NCBI RefSeq assembly: GCF_032118995.1
Contig: NC_092669.1
Coordinates: 992,001-1,056,000, forward strand
Reading direction: 5' to 3'
DNA from: Asterias amurensis
Taxonomy: Eukaryota; Echinodermata; Asteroidea; Forcipulatida; Asteriidae
DNA: 64,000 nucleotides
The notes beneath the pieces are model-generated. The model did not search any database and was not told the origin of the DNA. It saw only the letters and a list, made by a program, of their open reading frames with translations. Below, piece by piece: positions 32,698 to 42,333 of this stretch. A program made the position numbers and the translations under genes. How positions within the stretch are numbered: position 1 is the stretch's first letter; the number at the start of each line of letters is the position of its first letter.

Positions 32698-32965
32698 AAA
32701 CTAGTAGTACGAAGGGCGTTGAGCGATGTGTAATTCGACTGCCTTGAGCAAGGCTTAAAGGGGCCCATGAGATTGTTTCTGTAAAGAACCCTTTTTTAAA
32801 TACTGTCTATGGAGAAGCGTTTTTCTATGAGAACGTCTCTAGAGTGCCTATTTAATCAGCCTGTTCACCAGGACACTAGAATAAACCACTTACAAAGTAT
32901 GTTGTTTGTGTCATAAGTGGAACAGGCGTTTATTTTGTATTTCAATTTAATTTTGATGATTACAG
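32698..32965 (+). repeat. Inter-unit spacer, copy 1 (3' tail plus intron end)
   Basis: Shares ACTAGTAGTACGAAGGGCGT, TTTCTATGAGA, AGCCTGTTCACCAG and TTTTGATGATTACAG with 33950-34239, and in part with 35800-36005. It marks tandem duplication of the ZF unit and ends in a splice acceptor at 32964-32965. Confidence 0.8.
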
Positions 32966-33949
32966 ATTTGAATTTTCAGAAGACCATCGGCATATCCACA
33001 CTGGAGAACAGAAGGATTGTTTGTGACATTTGCGAAGAAACTATTTCACAGCAGCATGAAATGGCAGACCATAAGCCTGTCCACACTGGAGAGAAACCAT
33101 TTGTTTGTGACATTTGTGGGACAGATTTTTCACAGAAAACCAGCCTTATTCGTCACCTGAGAGTCCACACTGGAGAGAAACCATTTGCTTGTGACATTTG
33201 TGGGAAAGCCTTTTCTCATAAAAACATTCTAACGAACCATCACAGAGTCCACACTGGAGAGAAACCATTTGCTTGTGACATTTGTGGAACAGATTTGTCA
33301 AGTAAATCCAGCCTCATCTGCCACCTGAGAGTCCACACTGGAGAGAAACCATTTGCTTGTGACATTTGTGGAAAAGCCTTTTCTTACAAAAAAAGTCTAA
33401 CTGGTCATCACAGAGTCCACACTGGTGAGAAAACCATATGTTTGTGACATTTGTGGAAAAGCCTATTCAAATAAGAACAGCCTTACTGACCATCACAGAG
33501 ACCACACTGGGGAGAAACCTTATGTTTGTGACATTTGTGGAAAAGCCTGTTCAAATAAGAACAGTCTTACTGACCATCACAGAGTCCACACTGGAGAGAA
33601 ACCATTTGTATGTGACATTTGCGGAAAAGCCTTTTCACATAAGAGCAGTCTTACTGACCATCACAGAGTCCACACTGGAGAGAAACCATTTTGTTGTGAT
33701 TTTTGTGGGAAAGCATTGCCTGTGATATCCTCCCTTACTCGACACATGAGAGCCCACACTGGAGAGAAACCATTTGTTTGTGACACTTGTGGGGAAGCAT
33801 TTCCACGCAAGAACAGTCTTACTGACCATCACAGTGTCCACACTGGAGAGAAACCATTTTGTTTTGACTTTTGTGGGAAAGCATTTCCTATTAAATCCTC
33901 CCTTACTCGACACATGAGAACCCACACTGGAGAGAAACCATTTGTGTAA
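32966..33949 (+). pseudogene. Zinc-finger unit 2, one-base frameshift
   Basis: The exon follows acceptor ATTACAG. Five canonical fingers run to 33447. An extra A in GAGAAAACCATATG (about 33427-33440; neighbours read GAGAAACC) then shifts the frame, and six more fingers continue in the other frame to 33949. The last of these has lost its first Cys (FCFDFC). The position equivalent to the ATG of the 38588 gene is ATA here, so the first in-frame ATG is 33061. Either a pseudogene or an assembly error in an A-run. Same [13 protein letters not shown] finger types as the 38588 gene. Confidence 0.7.
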
Positions 33950-34239
33950 ACTAGTAGTACGAAGGGCGTTGAGCGATGTGACCGTGTATAAGGGACTGGC
34001 GTTGATTTAATTTGACTGCCTTGAGCGATGCTTAAAGTGACCATGAGCTTGTCACTGTAAAGAACCCTTTTTAAAATACTGTTTTTGGAGAAGCGTTTTT
34101 CTATGAGAGCGTCTCTAGAATGCCTATTTTATCAGCCTGTTCACCAGCACACTGGATATAACCACTTACAAAGTATGTTGTTTGTGACATAAGTGGAACA
34201 GGCATTTATTTTGTATTTCAATTTGATTTTGATGATTAC
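33950..34239 (+). repeat. Inter-unit spacer, copy 2
   Basis: Second copy of the 32698-32965 spacer, beginning ACTAGTAGTACGAAGGGCGT and ending GATGATTACAG at the acceptor of unit 3. It includes an extra GACCGTGTATAAGGGACTGG segment. Confidence 0.8.
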
Positions 34240-34336
34240 AGATTTGAATTTTCAGAAGACCATCGGCATATCCACACTGGAAAACAGAAGGATTGTTTGT
34301 GACATTTGCGAAGAAACCTTTTGACAGCAGCATGAA

Positions 34337-35389
34337 ATGGCAGACCATAAGCCTGTCCACACTGGAGAGAAACCATTTGCTTGTGACATTTGTGGGACAG
34401 ATTTTTCAAGTAAAACCAGCCTCATCTGCCACCTGAGAGTCCACACTGGGGAGACACCATTTGTTTGTGACATTTGTGGGAAAGCATTTTCTAAAAAGAG
34501 CAATTTAAGTAGTCACCAAAGAAGTCACACTGGAGAGAAACCATTTGCTTGTGACATTTGCGGAAAATCGTTTTCTCAGAAATGCAGCCTAACTGACCAT
34601 CACAGAGTCCACACTGGAGAAAAACCAATTATTTGTGACATTTGTGGGAAAGCATTTTCTAAAAAGAGCAATTTAAGCAGTCACCAAAGAAGTCACACTG
34701 GAGAGAAACCATTTGTTTGTGACGTTTGTGGAAAAGCCTATTCGACTAAACGTGGAATGAAAGACCATAAGCGTGTCCACACTGGAGAAAGACCATTTGT
34801 TTGTGGGATTTGTGGATTAGATTTTTCAAGTAAAAACACCCTGATTCGCCACATGAGAACCCACACGGGAAAGAAACCATTTGCTTGTGAAATTTGTGGG
34901 AAAGCCTTTTCTTATAAAAGTAGTCTAACGGACCATCACAGAGTCCACACTGGAGAAAAACCATTTGCTTGTGACAGTTGTGGAAAAGCCTTTTCTAACA
35001 AAAAAAGTCTAACTGATCATCACAGAGTCCACACTGGAGAGAAACTATTTGTTTGTGACATTTGTGGAACAGATTTTTCAAGGAACACCAGCCTTATTCG
35101 TCACCTGACAGGCCACACTGGAGAGAAACCATTTGCTTGTGACATTTGTGGGAAAACCTTTTCTCATAAAAACATTCTAATGAACCATTACAGAGTCCAC
35201 ACTGGAGAGAAACCATTTGCTTGTGACATTTGTGGAAAAGCCTTTTCTCACAAAAACAGTCTAACTTACCATCACAGAGTCCACACTGGAGAGAAACCAT
35301 TTGTTTGTGACATCTGTGGGAAAGCATTTTCTCGAAAGGACTGTTTAAGTCTTCACCAGAGAATCCACTCTGGAGGAAAATCATTGTGA
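34337..35389 (+). CDS. C2H2 zinc-finger ORF, unit 3 (350 aa), doubtful start
   Basis: Twelve canonical fingers with TGEKP linkers: GTDFSSKTSL, SKKSNLSSH, SNKKSLTDH and related types. The exon begins at acceptor 34239, but the frame has a TGA (ACC TTT TGA, 34317-34325) before the ATG at 34337, and the upstream ATG of the 38588 paralogue is ATA here. Translation could only start at 34337 inside a finger remnant ([14 protein letters not shown]). It is intact as an ORF, ending GGKSL. A further decayed finger follows at about 35393-35470. May be a functional single-exon protein or a young pseudogene. Confidence 0.6.
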   Translation: MADHKPVHTGEKPFACDICGTDFSSKTSLICHLRVHTGETPFVCDICGKAFSKKSNLSSHQRSHTGEKPFACDICGKSFSQKCSLTDHHRVHTGEKPIICDICGKAFSKKSNLSSHQRSHTGEKPFVCDVCGKAYSTKRGMKDHKRVHTGERPFVCGICGLDFSSKNTLIRHMRTHTGKKPFACEICGKAFSYKSSLTDHHRVHTGEKPFACDSCGKAFSNKKSLTDHHRVHTGEKLFVCDICGTDFSRNTSLIRHLTGHTGEKPFACDICGKTFSHKNILMNHYRVHTGEKPFACDICGKAFSHKNSLTYHHRVHTGEKPFVCDICGKAFSRKDCLSLHQRIHSGGKSL

Positions 35390-35524
35390 GTGACATTTGT
35401 GAGAAGTTTGCCAGCCGTCAGAGATTCCACACTGGTGAGAAACCATTTTGTTTGTGATATTTGCTGGAAATGGCTCACACAAACACACCCACAGGGACCT
35501 AGCCTTGCTCAAAACAGTCGCAAT

Positions 35525-35798
35525 GTTCACTCTTAAAAAGACTCTCCTGTAAACCCACCCGTTTTTCTGTGCGTAGTGTGTGTAATCTAACCGCACGACA
35601 CATCCGTATACACTGTTGTATCGCTCAATGCCCATCGTACGACTACTACTGTACACAAGTCATCTGCACTCGTACCACTTTCCCCAAGTGAATAGTGTAC
35701 AAACGTAGGTGTCGTGACATGTCGTGTCGGTTGATGTGATTATACACACATTACGCACAGTATATGGGTGGGTTTTTACAGCGACGGTCTTTTTCGGA
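35525..35798. mobile_element. Large palindromic MITE candidate
   Basis: Left arm AAAGACTCTCCTGTAAACCC and right arm GGGTGGGTTTTTACAGCGAC are inverted copies over about 75 bp, with mirrored CTGTGCGTAGTGTGTGTAAT and TTACACACATTACGCACAG-like blocks. About 270 bp; target duplication not resolved. Confidence 0.65.
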
Positions 35799-35799
35799 G

Positions 35800-36005
35800 T
35801 GAATAATTTGACTGCCTTGAGCAAGGCTTATAGGGACCGTGATTATGTCACTGAAGAGAACCCTTTTCTTAATACTATCTTTTGAGAACCGTTTTTCTAT
35901 GAAAACTTCACTACAACGCCTATTTAATCAGCCTGTTCACCAGCACACTAGAATAAACCACTTACAAAGTATGTTTTGTGACATAATTGAACAGCCTTTT
36001 TATAC
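35800..36005 (+). repeat. Inter-unit spacer, copy 3
   Basis: Carries TTTGACTGCCTTGAGCAAGG, AGCCTGTTCACCAGCACACT and CCACTTACAAAGTATG in the same order as the spacers at 32698 and 33950. It has no downstream acceptor and finger exon of its own, so this is the right edge of the tandem block. Confidence 0.75.
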
Positions 36006-36227
36006 AAACGACCCTTGACATAATCAGCGTACTCACGCTTGAAAACATCATTTTTATTTTATTTTATGATATTTATGTATGTATTGAAGGAATTTTGCCT
36101 CTGGACAAAAAAAAATAATTTTGGTTTTTACCCATATACAATGTATACACGATGTGTGTTATATCATTGAATACTCAGTACTTTCTTGAGCTCTGTGAAA
36201 ATAATCACAGATATATTACATTGTACA

Positions 36228-36305
36228 TGGGTGGGATTAGAACCCACGACTTTTGCAATTCTAAGCGTCTTATCAACTAGACCACCAAGATTGCCCCGCT
36301 AGATA
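36228..36305 (-). mobile_element. tRNA-like SINE head (candidate)
   Basis: On the minus strand an A-box-like TGGTCTAGTTGATAAGA and a B-box-like GTTCTAATCCC are spaced as in a tRNA (about 35-40 nt apart). The sequence does not fold cleanly into a tRNA, and no SINE tail follows. Probably a decayed tRNA-derived SINE. Confidence 0.4.
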
Positions 36306-36615
36306 GAGGCAGTTCAAATCCTGTATTTTTAGCATCGGGTACTGCCACGATTTTGTTATTTTAAATTGCTTGCAAATCCTGTCGAAGAGGTTTTTTTAAC
36401 CACTGGCTCTTAGATATAAAGCATGAAGTGGTTAAAGGTTTAAGAGATAACTGGAATGCATTAAGGGGTAATTAAATTTCAGCCAACAACAGAAAACGCA
36501 AACCATCATCATATCATCATCTTGTAAAAACATTTATTTCAAAATTCTTTGTTCATTCTGAATACATCGTAAACAGAGTGATTTCACAGCTTGTGTTTGG
36601 GAGTGGCCATACAAA

Positions 36616-36975
36616 ATAATAATAATAATAATAATAATAACAAGTTCTTATATAGCGCATTTCACAATAAACTGTATCAATGCGCTTTACATTAGTCCCC
36701 TGGTCATTGGGCCAATAAACATCCCTTTAATCTTTCTCAGCTCCCATTAGGGAGTATACAGCCCCGAGCTGCCGTGGCGCTCCGAAAGCTTTTCATTCAC
36801 AATATCAACCTCTACCCTCGCAGGTACCCATTTATACCCCTGGGTGAAGAGAAGCAATTATAGTAAAGTATCTTGCTCAAGGACACAAGTGTCACGACCG
36901 GGATTCGAACCCACACTCGGGTGAATTAGCACCAGAACTTGAATTCGATGCTCTTAACCACTCGGCCATGACACT
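36616..36975 (-). mobile_element. tRNA-derived SINE, about 360 bp
   Basis: Read on the minus strand, the head has TGGCCGAGTGGTTAAGAGC (A box) and GTGGGTTCGAATCCCGGTCG (B box), a type II (Leu/Ser-like) tRNA relic. A body follows, then a 3' end GCGCTATATAAGAACTTG with a (TTA)n tail, seen as AATAATAATAATAATAATAA at 36619-36640 on the plus strand. It is a retroposon, not a tRNA gene, because the 3' half does not pair as a tRNA and the tail is present. Confidence 0.85.
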
Positions 36976-36999
36976 CTACAAAAACATACAAAAACAATC

Positions 37000-37570
37000 A
37001 CTATAGAGTTTCTTTTACACTTACACTTACACTTACAATTCGATGGGAAATGGTAGGCTATGCCTTTAAATACCCCCATATCTTTCCAATGTCTATCTAG
37101 CTTGTTTTTGAAGGCATTTGTTGATTTTGCTCCAATCACATACTGTGGGAGTTTGTTCCATTGATTTATGACTCTCTGCGAAAAGTAGTCAGATCTGCAC
37201 TTCAGTGACTTGTCTAGTCTTGGTTTGAACAGCTTCAAACTGTGTCCTCTTGTATCTGTCTGCACTAGTTGGCAGAAGCGGCTTGCTTGTGTCCTTTCAA
37301 ATCCTTTCAGAATTTTGAATGTCTCACTTAGATCTCCTCGTTCTCTTCTCTGCTCTAGGCTGTACAAGTTGAGTGCATACAATCGGTCTTGGTATGTCAA
37401 GTGCTTGATTTGAGGCACAAGTTTGGTGGCTCTTCTTTGTACTTTTTCCAATAAGCGGATGTCCTTTTTCAAACTTGGGTTCCATGCCTGGACGCAATAT
37501 TCAAGATGAGGTCTGATGTTTGTCTTATACAAGATAGTGAAGCTGTCTATGGTGATGTATTTGAAGGTTA
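37000..37570 (-). mobile_element. LINE 3' fragment (CR1/Jockey-like reverse transcriptase end)
   Basis: Minus-strand translation from about 37565 to 37060 gives the thumb and C-terminal segment of a non-LTR reverse transcriptase: IRPHLEYCVQAWNPSL, LLEKVQRRATKLV, LYSLEQRRERGDL and INQWNKLPQYV in the expected order. It ends in a TGTAAG microsatellite tail (plus strand 37014-37038). It is 5'-truncated at about 37565 with no catalytic core, hence inactive. The open frame 36954-37820 runs past both ends and is not a gene. Confidence 0.9.
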
Positions 37571-38003
37571 AATTAAAAAAAAAAAAAATTATGCAAGTTC
37601 TCCCAAAACAAGGCGAAAGGCACTCCAGGTTAAGGGCTACAAGGAAGAAAACATAGAAATGTAGTAACTCAGTATAGCTGCAGGTAGGAATTGGTATTCC
37701 TCTTAAAAGATGGCAGATTATAGGATGAAGGGAAACATGCATCAGGCAAGGAGTTAAAATATGTACAGAACAGACAAAGCACAAAGCACATGACCAACAA
37801 AGACCTGAGACAAAACACACATCTTTCCATTATTGGTTTGGTCGCCATACACTCTAGTAAGAATGAAAATTAAAACAAGATTACATTCTGAGGATAACCT
37901 CCATGGTATGACTTAATGGTAAAAACAATTTGTGTGTTGCGGAAATAGACTTGGGTTGGGTCTTTTAACGTCTGTCGCAGTGATAGTGTTCCAACTCTAT
38001 ACA

Positions 38004-38150
38004 CCTCTCTTAATATTTATGCATGATGTCATAATTCTTACCCAAACTGAGGCTATGGGCGCACTTCCCCCATCACTTGCAGTGGCTGCGCCCATCGCCT
38101 CGTTTTGAGTTAGCATTGTGACGTACCTCATGCATAAATATTAAGAGAGG
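38004..38150. mobile_element. MITE with CCTCTCTTAATATTTATGCA ends
   Basis: 147 bp, inverted ends CCTCTCTTAATATTTATGCA and TGCATAAATATTAAGAGAGG (perfect over 20 bp), with mirrored GGGCGCA and TGCGCCC in the interior. No coding capacity. Confidence 0.85.
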
Positions 38151-38160
38151 CGTATTCTGA

Positions 38161-38340
38161 AAACTCCCTGCAATTCCCGCGGTATTCTCGCGAGACTGCT
38201 GGCCTGCGAGACTACTGCTCTCAGGACTACAGTCCCATTTAACGGGGAGTAGAAGTCCGCAACCAGCAGTTCGCGCGAGAACAGTGATCTCGGGAAAGCA
38301 ACGCTACAACTCAACTATCTCATCGCGGAAAAGTACATGT
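38161..38340 (+). promoter_or_regulatory. Candidate promoter of the 38588 ZF gene with TCTCGCGAGA
   Basis: A GC-richer segment with a perfect TCTCGCGAGA palindrome at 38186-38195, a mirrored GCGCGAGAAC near 38272, and inverted CTGCTGG/CCAGCAG. TCTCGCGAGA is a known CpG-promoter element bound by BANP, with Kaiso also reported. It lies about 370 bp upstream of the acceptor at 38561. The hairpin layout means it could also be a small transposon; the first exon is not fixed. Confidence 0.4.
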
Positions 38341-38587
38341 AGATTTGCAACTGCATTTTCATAAGAAAACACACCGGAGAGAACATTTCTGGCATTTGTG
38401 AATACAACTTGGGAACACATTTTAGTTCAGCAGGATCTTTTATGACTTTCCCATGTTGGGATGATGTACAAAACAAATTGGTTTTCAAAATGTAATAATA
38501 ATTCTCAATTATGAACAAGTGGCATTTAACTTGTATTTCAATTTGACTTTGATGATTACAGATTTGAATTCTCAGAAGACCATCAGC

Positions 38588-40174
38588 ATGTCCGCACTGG
38601 CGAACAAAACTTTTGTTTGTGACATTTGCGGAAAAGCGTTTTCTCATAAAAGCAGCCTAACTGACCATCACAGAGTCCACACCGGAGAAAGACCATTTGT
38701 TTGTGACATTTGTGGAACAGACTTTTCAAGTAAAACCAGCCTTACCCGTCACCTGAGAGTCCACACTGGAGAGAAACCATTTGTTTGTGACATTTGCGGA
38801 AAAGCCTTTTCTCATAAAAACAATTTAACTGACCATCACAGAGTCCACACTGGAGAGACACCATTTGTTTGTGACATTTGTGGGAAAGTATTTCCTAAAA
38901 AGAGCAATTTAAGTAGTCACCAAAGAAGTCACACTGGAGAAAAACCATTCGCTTGTGACATTTGTGGAAAAGCGTTTTCTCATAAAAGCAGCCTAACTGA
39001 CCATCACAGAGTCCACACTGGAGAAAGACCATTTGTTTGTGACATTTGTGGAACAGATGTTTCAAGTAAAACCAGCCTTATCCGCCACCTGAGAGTCCAC
39101 ACTGGAGAGAAACCATTTGCTTGTGACATTTGCGGAAAAGCCTTTTCTCATAAAAGCAGCCTAACTGAACATCACAGAGTCCACACCGGAGAAAGACCAT
39201 TTGTTTGTGACATTTGTGGAACAGATTTTTCAAGTAAAACCAGCCTTATCCGCCACATGAGAGTCCATACTGGAGAGAAACCATTTGCTTGTGACATTTG
39301 TGGAATAGCCTTTTCTCATAAAAACAATTTAACTGACCATCACAGAGTCCACACTAGAGAGACACCATTTGTTTGTGACATTTGTGGGAAAGTATTTCCT
39401 AAAAAGAGCAATTTAAGTAGTCACCAAAGAAGTCACACTGGAGAAAAACCATTCGCTTGTGACATTTGCGGAAAAGCGTTTTCTCATAAAAGCAGCCTAA
39501 CTGACCATCACAGAGTCCACAAAGGAGAGACACCATTTGTTTGTGACACTTGTGGGAAAGCATTTCCTAAAAAGAGCAATTTAAGTAGTCACCAAAGAAG
39601 TCACACTGGAGAGAAACCATTTGCTTGTGACATTTGCGGAAAAGCGTTTTCTCATAAACGCAGCCTAACTGACCATCTCAGAGCCCACACTGGAGAAAGA
39701 CCATTTGTTTGTGACATTTGTGGAACAGATGTTTTAAGTAAAACCAGCCTTACCCGTCACCTGAGAGTCCACACTGGAGAGAAACCATTTGCTTGTGACA
39801 TTTGTGGAAAAGTGTTTTCTCATAAAAGCAGCCTAACTGACCATCACAGAGTCCACACCGGAGAAAGACCATTTGTTTGTGACATTTGTGGAACAGATTT
39901 TTCAAGTAAAACCAGCCTTACCCGTCACCTGAGAGTCCACACTGGAGAGAAACGATTTGTTTGTGACATTTGCGGAAAAGCCTTTTCTCATAAAAACAGT
40001 TTAACTGACCATCACAGAGTCCACAAAGGAGAGAAACCATTTGTTTGTTACATTTGTGGGAAAGCGTTTTCTAGAAAAACCAATTTAAGAAGTCACCAGA
40101 GAAGTCACACTGGAGAGAAACATTTTGTGTCAGATGAAACCTTTCTGAAAGTCCCGTCAGAATGTAAATACTGA
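38588..40174 (+). CDS. C2H2 zinc-finger protein with 18 fingers, 528 aa
   Basis: The coding exon begins after acceptor GATTACAG (38554-38561), and the first in-frame ATG after it is 38588. The upstream frame extension starts at GTG and lies in the intron. I count 18 fingers with TGEKPF or TGERPF linkers. They alternate strictly: SHKSSLTDH fingers at odd positions, and SSKTSLTRH (GTDF class) or PKKSNLSSH at even positions. Two fingers carry Val for the core Phe (GTDV). The C-terminal tail is a decayed finger (HFVSDETFL). AATAAA at 40227-40232 is a likely poly(A) signal. Nuclear, presumed sequence-specific DNA binder with a repetitive target. Paralogues: the broken units at 31440-35389 and 44800-46212. 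Confidence 0.9.
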   Translation: MSALANKTFVCDICGKAFSHKSSLTDHHRVHTGERPFVCDICGTDFSSKTSLTRHLRVHTGEKPFVCDICGKAFSHKNNLTDHHRVHTGETPFVCDICGKVFPKKSNLSSHQRSHTGEKPFACDICGKAFSHKSSLTDHHRVHTGERPFVCDICGTDVSSKTSLIRHLRVHTGEKPFACDICGKAFSHKSSLTEHHRVHTGERPFVCDICGTDFSSKTSLIRHMRVHTGEKPFACDICGIAFSHKNNLTDHHRVHTRETPFVCDICGKVFPKKSNLSSHQRSHTGEKPFACDICGKAFSHKSSLTDHHRVHKGETPFVCDTCGKAFPKKSNLSSHQRSHTGEKPFACDICGKAFSHKRSLTDHLRAHTGERPFVCDICGTDVLSKTSLTRHLRVHTGEKPFACDICGKVFSHKSSLTDHHRVHTGERPFVCDICGTDFSSKTSLTRHLRVHTGEKRFVCDICGKAFSHKNSLTDHHRVHKGEKPFVCYICGKAFSRKTNLRSHQRSHTGEKHFVSDETFLKVPSECKY

Positions 40175-40422
40175 TGATGAGGGGGCGAGAAACCATGTTT
40201 GCAGATTTTGCAGAGTGGCCTTCTCAAATAAAACCACTTTATTGGGAAAGACATGACACTCTTTTAGACCCAAAGAAACTTGGTGTTTGTCTGGTGTGCA
40301 ATTTCTTCAAGTTGCTTTGGTCACTGACAGAAGCATCGCTCTTAAGGCCTGTGGTTTCTAGCCCTGCGGTTTCCTTTTGGCAAGCTCAACTATAATGCTC
40401 GGGGGTTCTCTCGACTTGTTAA

Positions 40423-40805
40423 AGACAGTGGACACTATTGGTAATTGTCAAAGACCAGTCTTCTTACTTGGTGTATCTAAACATATGCATAAAATAATAA
40501 ACATGCAAAAATTTGAGCTTGATTGGTCGTCGGAGTTGCAAGATAAATATGAAAGAAAAAACACTTTAGTCACACATACATGTAGTTGTGTGCTTTCAGA
40601 TGCTTGATTTCGAGACCTCAAGTTCTAAATCTGAGGTATCAAAATCAAATTTGTGGAAAATTATTTCTTTCTCGAAAACTACGTCACTTCAGAGGGAGCC
40701 GTTTCTCAGAATGTTTTATACTATCAACCTCTCCCCATTACTTGTTTCCAGGTCAGGTTTTATGCTAATAATATTTTGAGTATTTACCAATAGTGTCCAC
40801 TGCCT
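40423..40805 (+). mobile_element. TTAA-flanked MITE, family A (copy 7)
   Basis: Bounded by TTAA at 40419-40422 and 40806-40809; ends AGACAGTGGACACTATTGG and CCAATAGTGTCCACTGCCT. It lies about 250 bp after the 38588 gene. Confidence 0.88.
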
Positions 40806-40809
40806 TTAA

Positions 40810-40984
40810 GCACTTCCTGCGAATGCGAATGCAAAGTGAATGTTGACGTCACAAATTAGCAACGAATAAATCACAGCAGTTCAACTCTGCTCTACTCACT
40901 TGCGAATGTTGCTGCGAGAGGATGGTTGTGACATTAAATTCACATCAAATTCGCTTCGCATTTGCATGAAGTATGAACCGGGCA
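40810..40984. repeat. MITE remnant with ATGCGAATGC/GCATTTGCATG arms
   Basis: CTGCGAATGCGAATGCAAAG on the left is mirrored by TTCGCTTCGCATTTGCATGA on the right, ending GTATGAACCGGGC. The left terminus appears lost where the neighbouring family A MITE sits. Confidence 0.55.
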
Positions 40985-42077
40985 TCAATCACTTCTCCTA
41001 TGGTTAGAATTTCTTGTTGGTTTAGAATAATGAGTAAAGACCGATTTCCCGACCGGGCTCGAAAAAAGGGTTTCTAAAAGGATGTCATGCTGAAAAACCG
41101 AAGTTACTGTAAATAGATAAAGATCCATTTCAACAAGATCGTAGCAGATCCTTATTATGGAAAAAAAATGTACTTGTTAAATATTTTTTTGGGGAAAAGA
41201 ACTCTCAAAAATTATTAAACTTGATTTGCATAATAAAATTCACTCCAAACATTGGGTAAAAATGATGAGAATGCTAGTCGCAACTCAAACCCAAGACCCA
41301 TGTTGCCCGTGGTGATAACAAAAAATCAATCTGTAGAATTGTAGTGCTATTAGGTGAACATTATTATTGATATTGTGCTCTAGGAACTTCGCATTGTCTC
41401 AGAGCTTATTAGTTGTGTGTTTTGAGTATTGCTTTAAAATAGTATTTCCTCATTGGAACCTTCCAACTTTATTAAGTTTAATTATTTATGGACATTTCTA
41501 TATATTTATTTATTTTATTGGACATTCATCTGCATTTTTGTTTTCTTTAGTCAGTGCTTTTTTTTATCCTTATTTTATGTATTTAAGTTTAATTATTTAT
41601 GAACATTCTGTTTATTTATTTTATTGGACATTCATCTTGTTTTTTGTTTACATGGATTGGTATAAAGATGGTCATGACGGGTAACTCCCTTTGAAATATT
41701 TTTGTTTGAAAATTGCTATACTTTTTGAGAAATTAGTAAATCAATTAGTTTTGATCCCATGAGTCGAAAACTCGATGTTTGAAAACAGCAAAAATACTTG
41801 GGGCTTATTTCCACCACTTTTTCTGGTGATTGCAATGATATTTCTATAAGATATGTTTCACGTTATTTGTTAATTGATTTTAGTCTTTTATGTTCATTAG
41901 CCTAAGTTGGCTTTTATTAAGTTTGTTTAAGAAAATATTTCTAGAACTACATTTTCTATTAAATACTTCGTTACAACGGGAGAATTTTTGTACAACTTTG
42001 TTGTTTTCCAATTAGTTAGGCCTAGGATCACCTGTCTTGAGTCAAGTTAAAAACAACAAAAATCTCCCCCCCCCCCC
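40985..42077. other. AT-rich non-coding stretch
   Basis: Contains a diverged direct repeat around 41475-41640 (AGTTTAATTATTTATG and TTTATTTTATTGGACATTCA occur twice). No gene recognised; the 105-aa frame at 41367 is low-complexity Phe/Tyr-rich. Confidence 0.45.
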
Positions 42078-42174
42078 TACTTCTAGAACTATTTCGGTTT
42101 CGTCCGGCTATCGTCTCCCGTAACTCCTAGACGGGAGACGATAGCCGGACGAAACCGAAATAATTCTAGGAGTA
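42078..42174. mobile_element. 97-bp hairpin MITE (TA...TA family, copy 1)
   Basis: Ends TACTTCTAGAACTATTTCGG and its mirror CCGAAATAATTCTAGGAGTA; the arms also share GTCCGGCTATCGTCTCCCG. It sits in a poly-C target, so the duplication cannot be read cleanly (C9 left, AC8 right). A shorter copy with clear 9-bp TSD is at 44039. Confidence 0.85.
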
Positions 42175-42333
42175 ACCCCCCCCCCCCAAAAAATAAAAAA
42201 AAAATAAAAAAAAATTGTGGTTTTTCAATAAGTTATCCTCAGCAAAATGTAAAACAATAAAAAATTCCCTTACAAAATCATTGAAACAATAGCCAAAAAT
42301 GCATAGGGGGCGACTTTGTGGAATTCGGGTCAT

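Noticed and set aside
36885-36975. tRNA gene (Leu/Ser-like) on the minus strand
   Set aside because: A and B boxes are good, but the sequence runs straight into a SINE body and (TTA)n tail and does not close a full cloverleaf, so it is a SINE head.
36954-37820. 288-aa minus-strand ORF as a gene
   Set aside because: Only its middle is LINE reverse-transcriptase sequence; the N-terminal part is unrelated flank and the C-terminal part runs into microsatellite and SINE.
38519-38587. N-terminal extension of the 38588 ZF protein (and similar ones at 25730, 32917, 48992, 45163)
   Set aside because: These frames begin at GTG or TTG within introns upstream of clear AG acceptors or inside fingers; animal translation would use the ATGs given.
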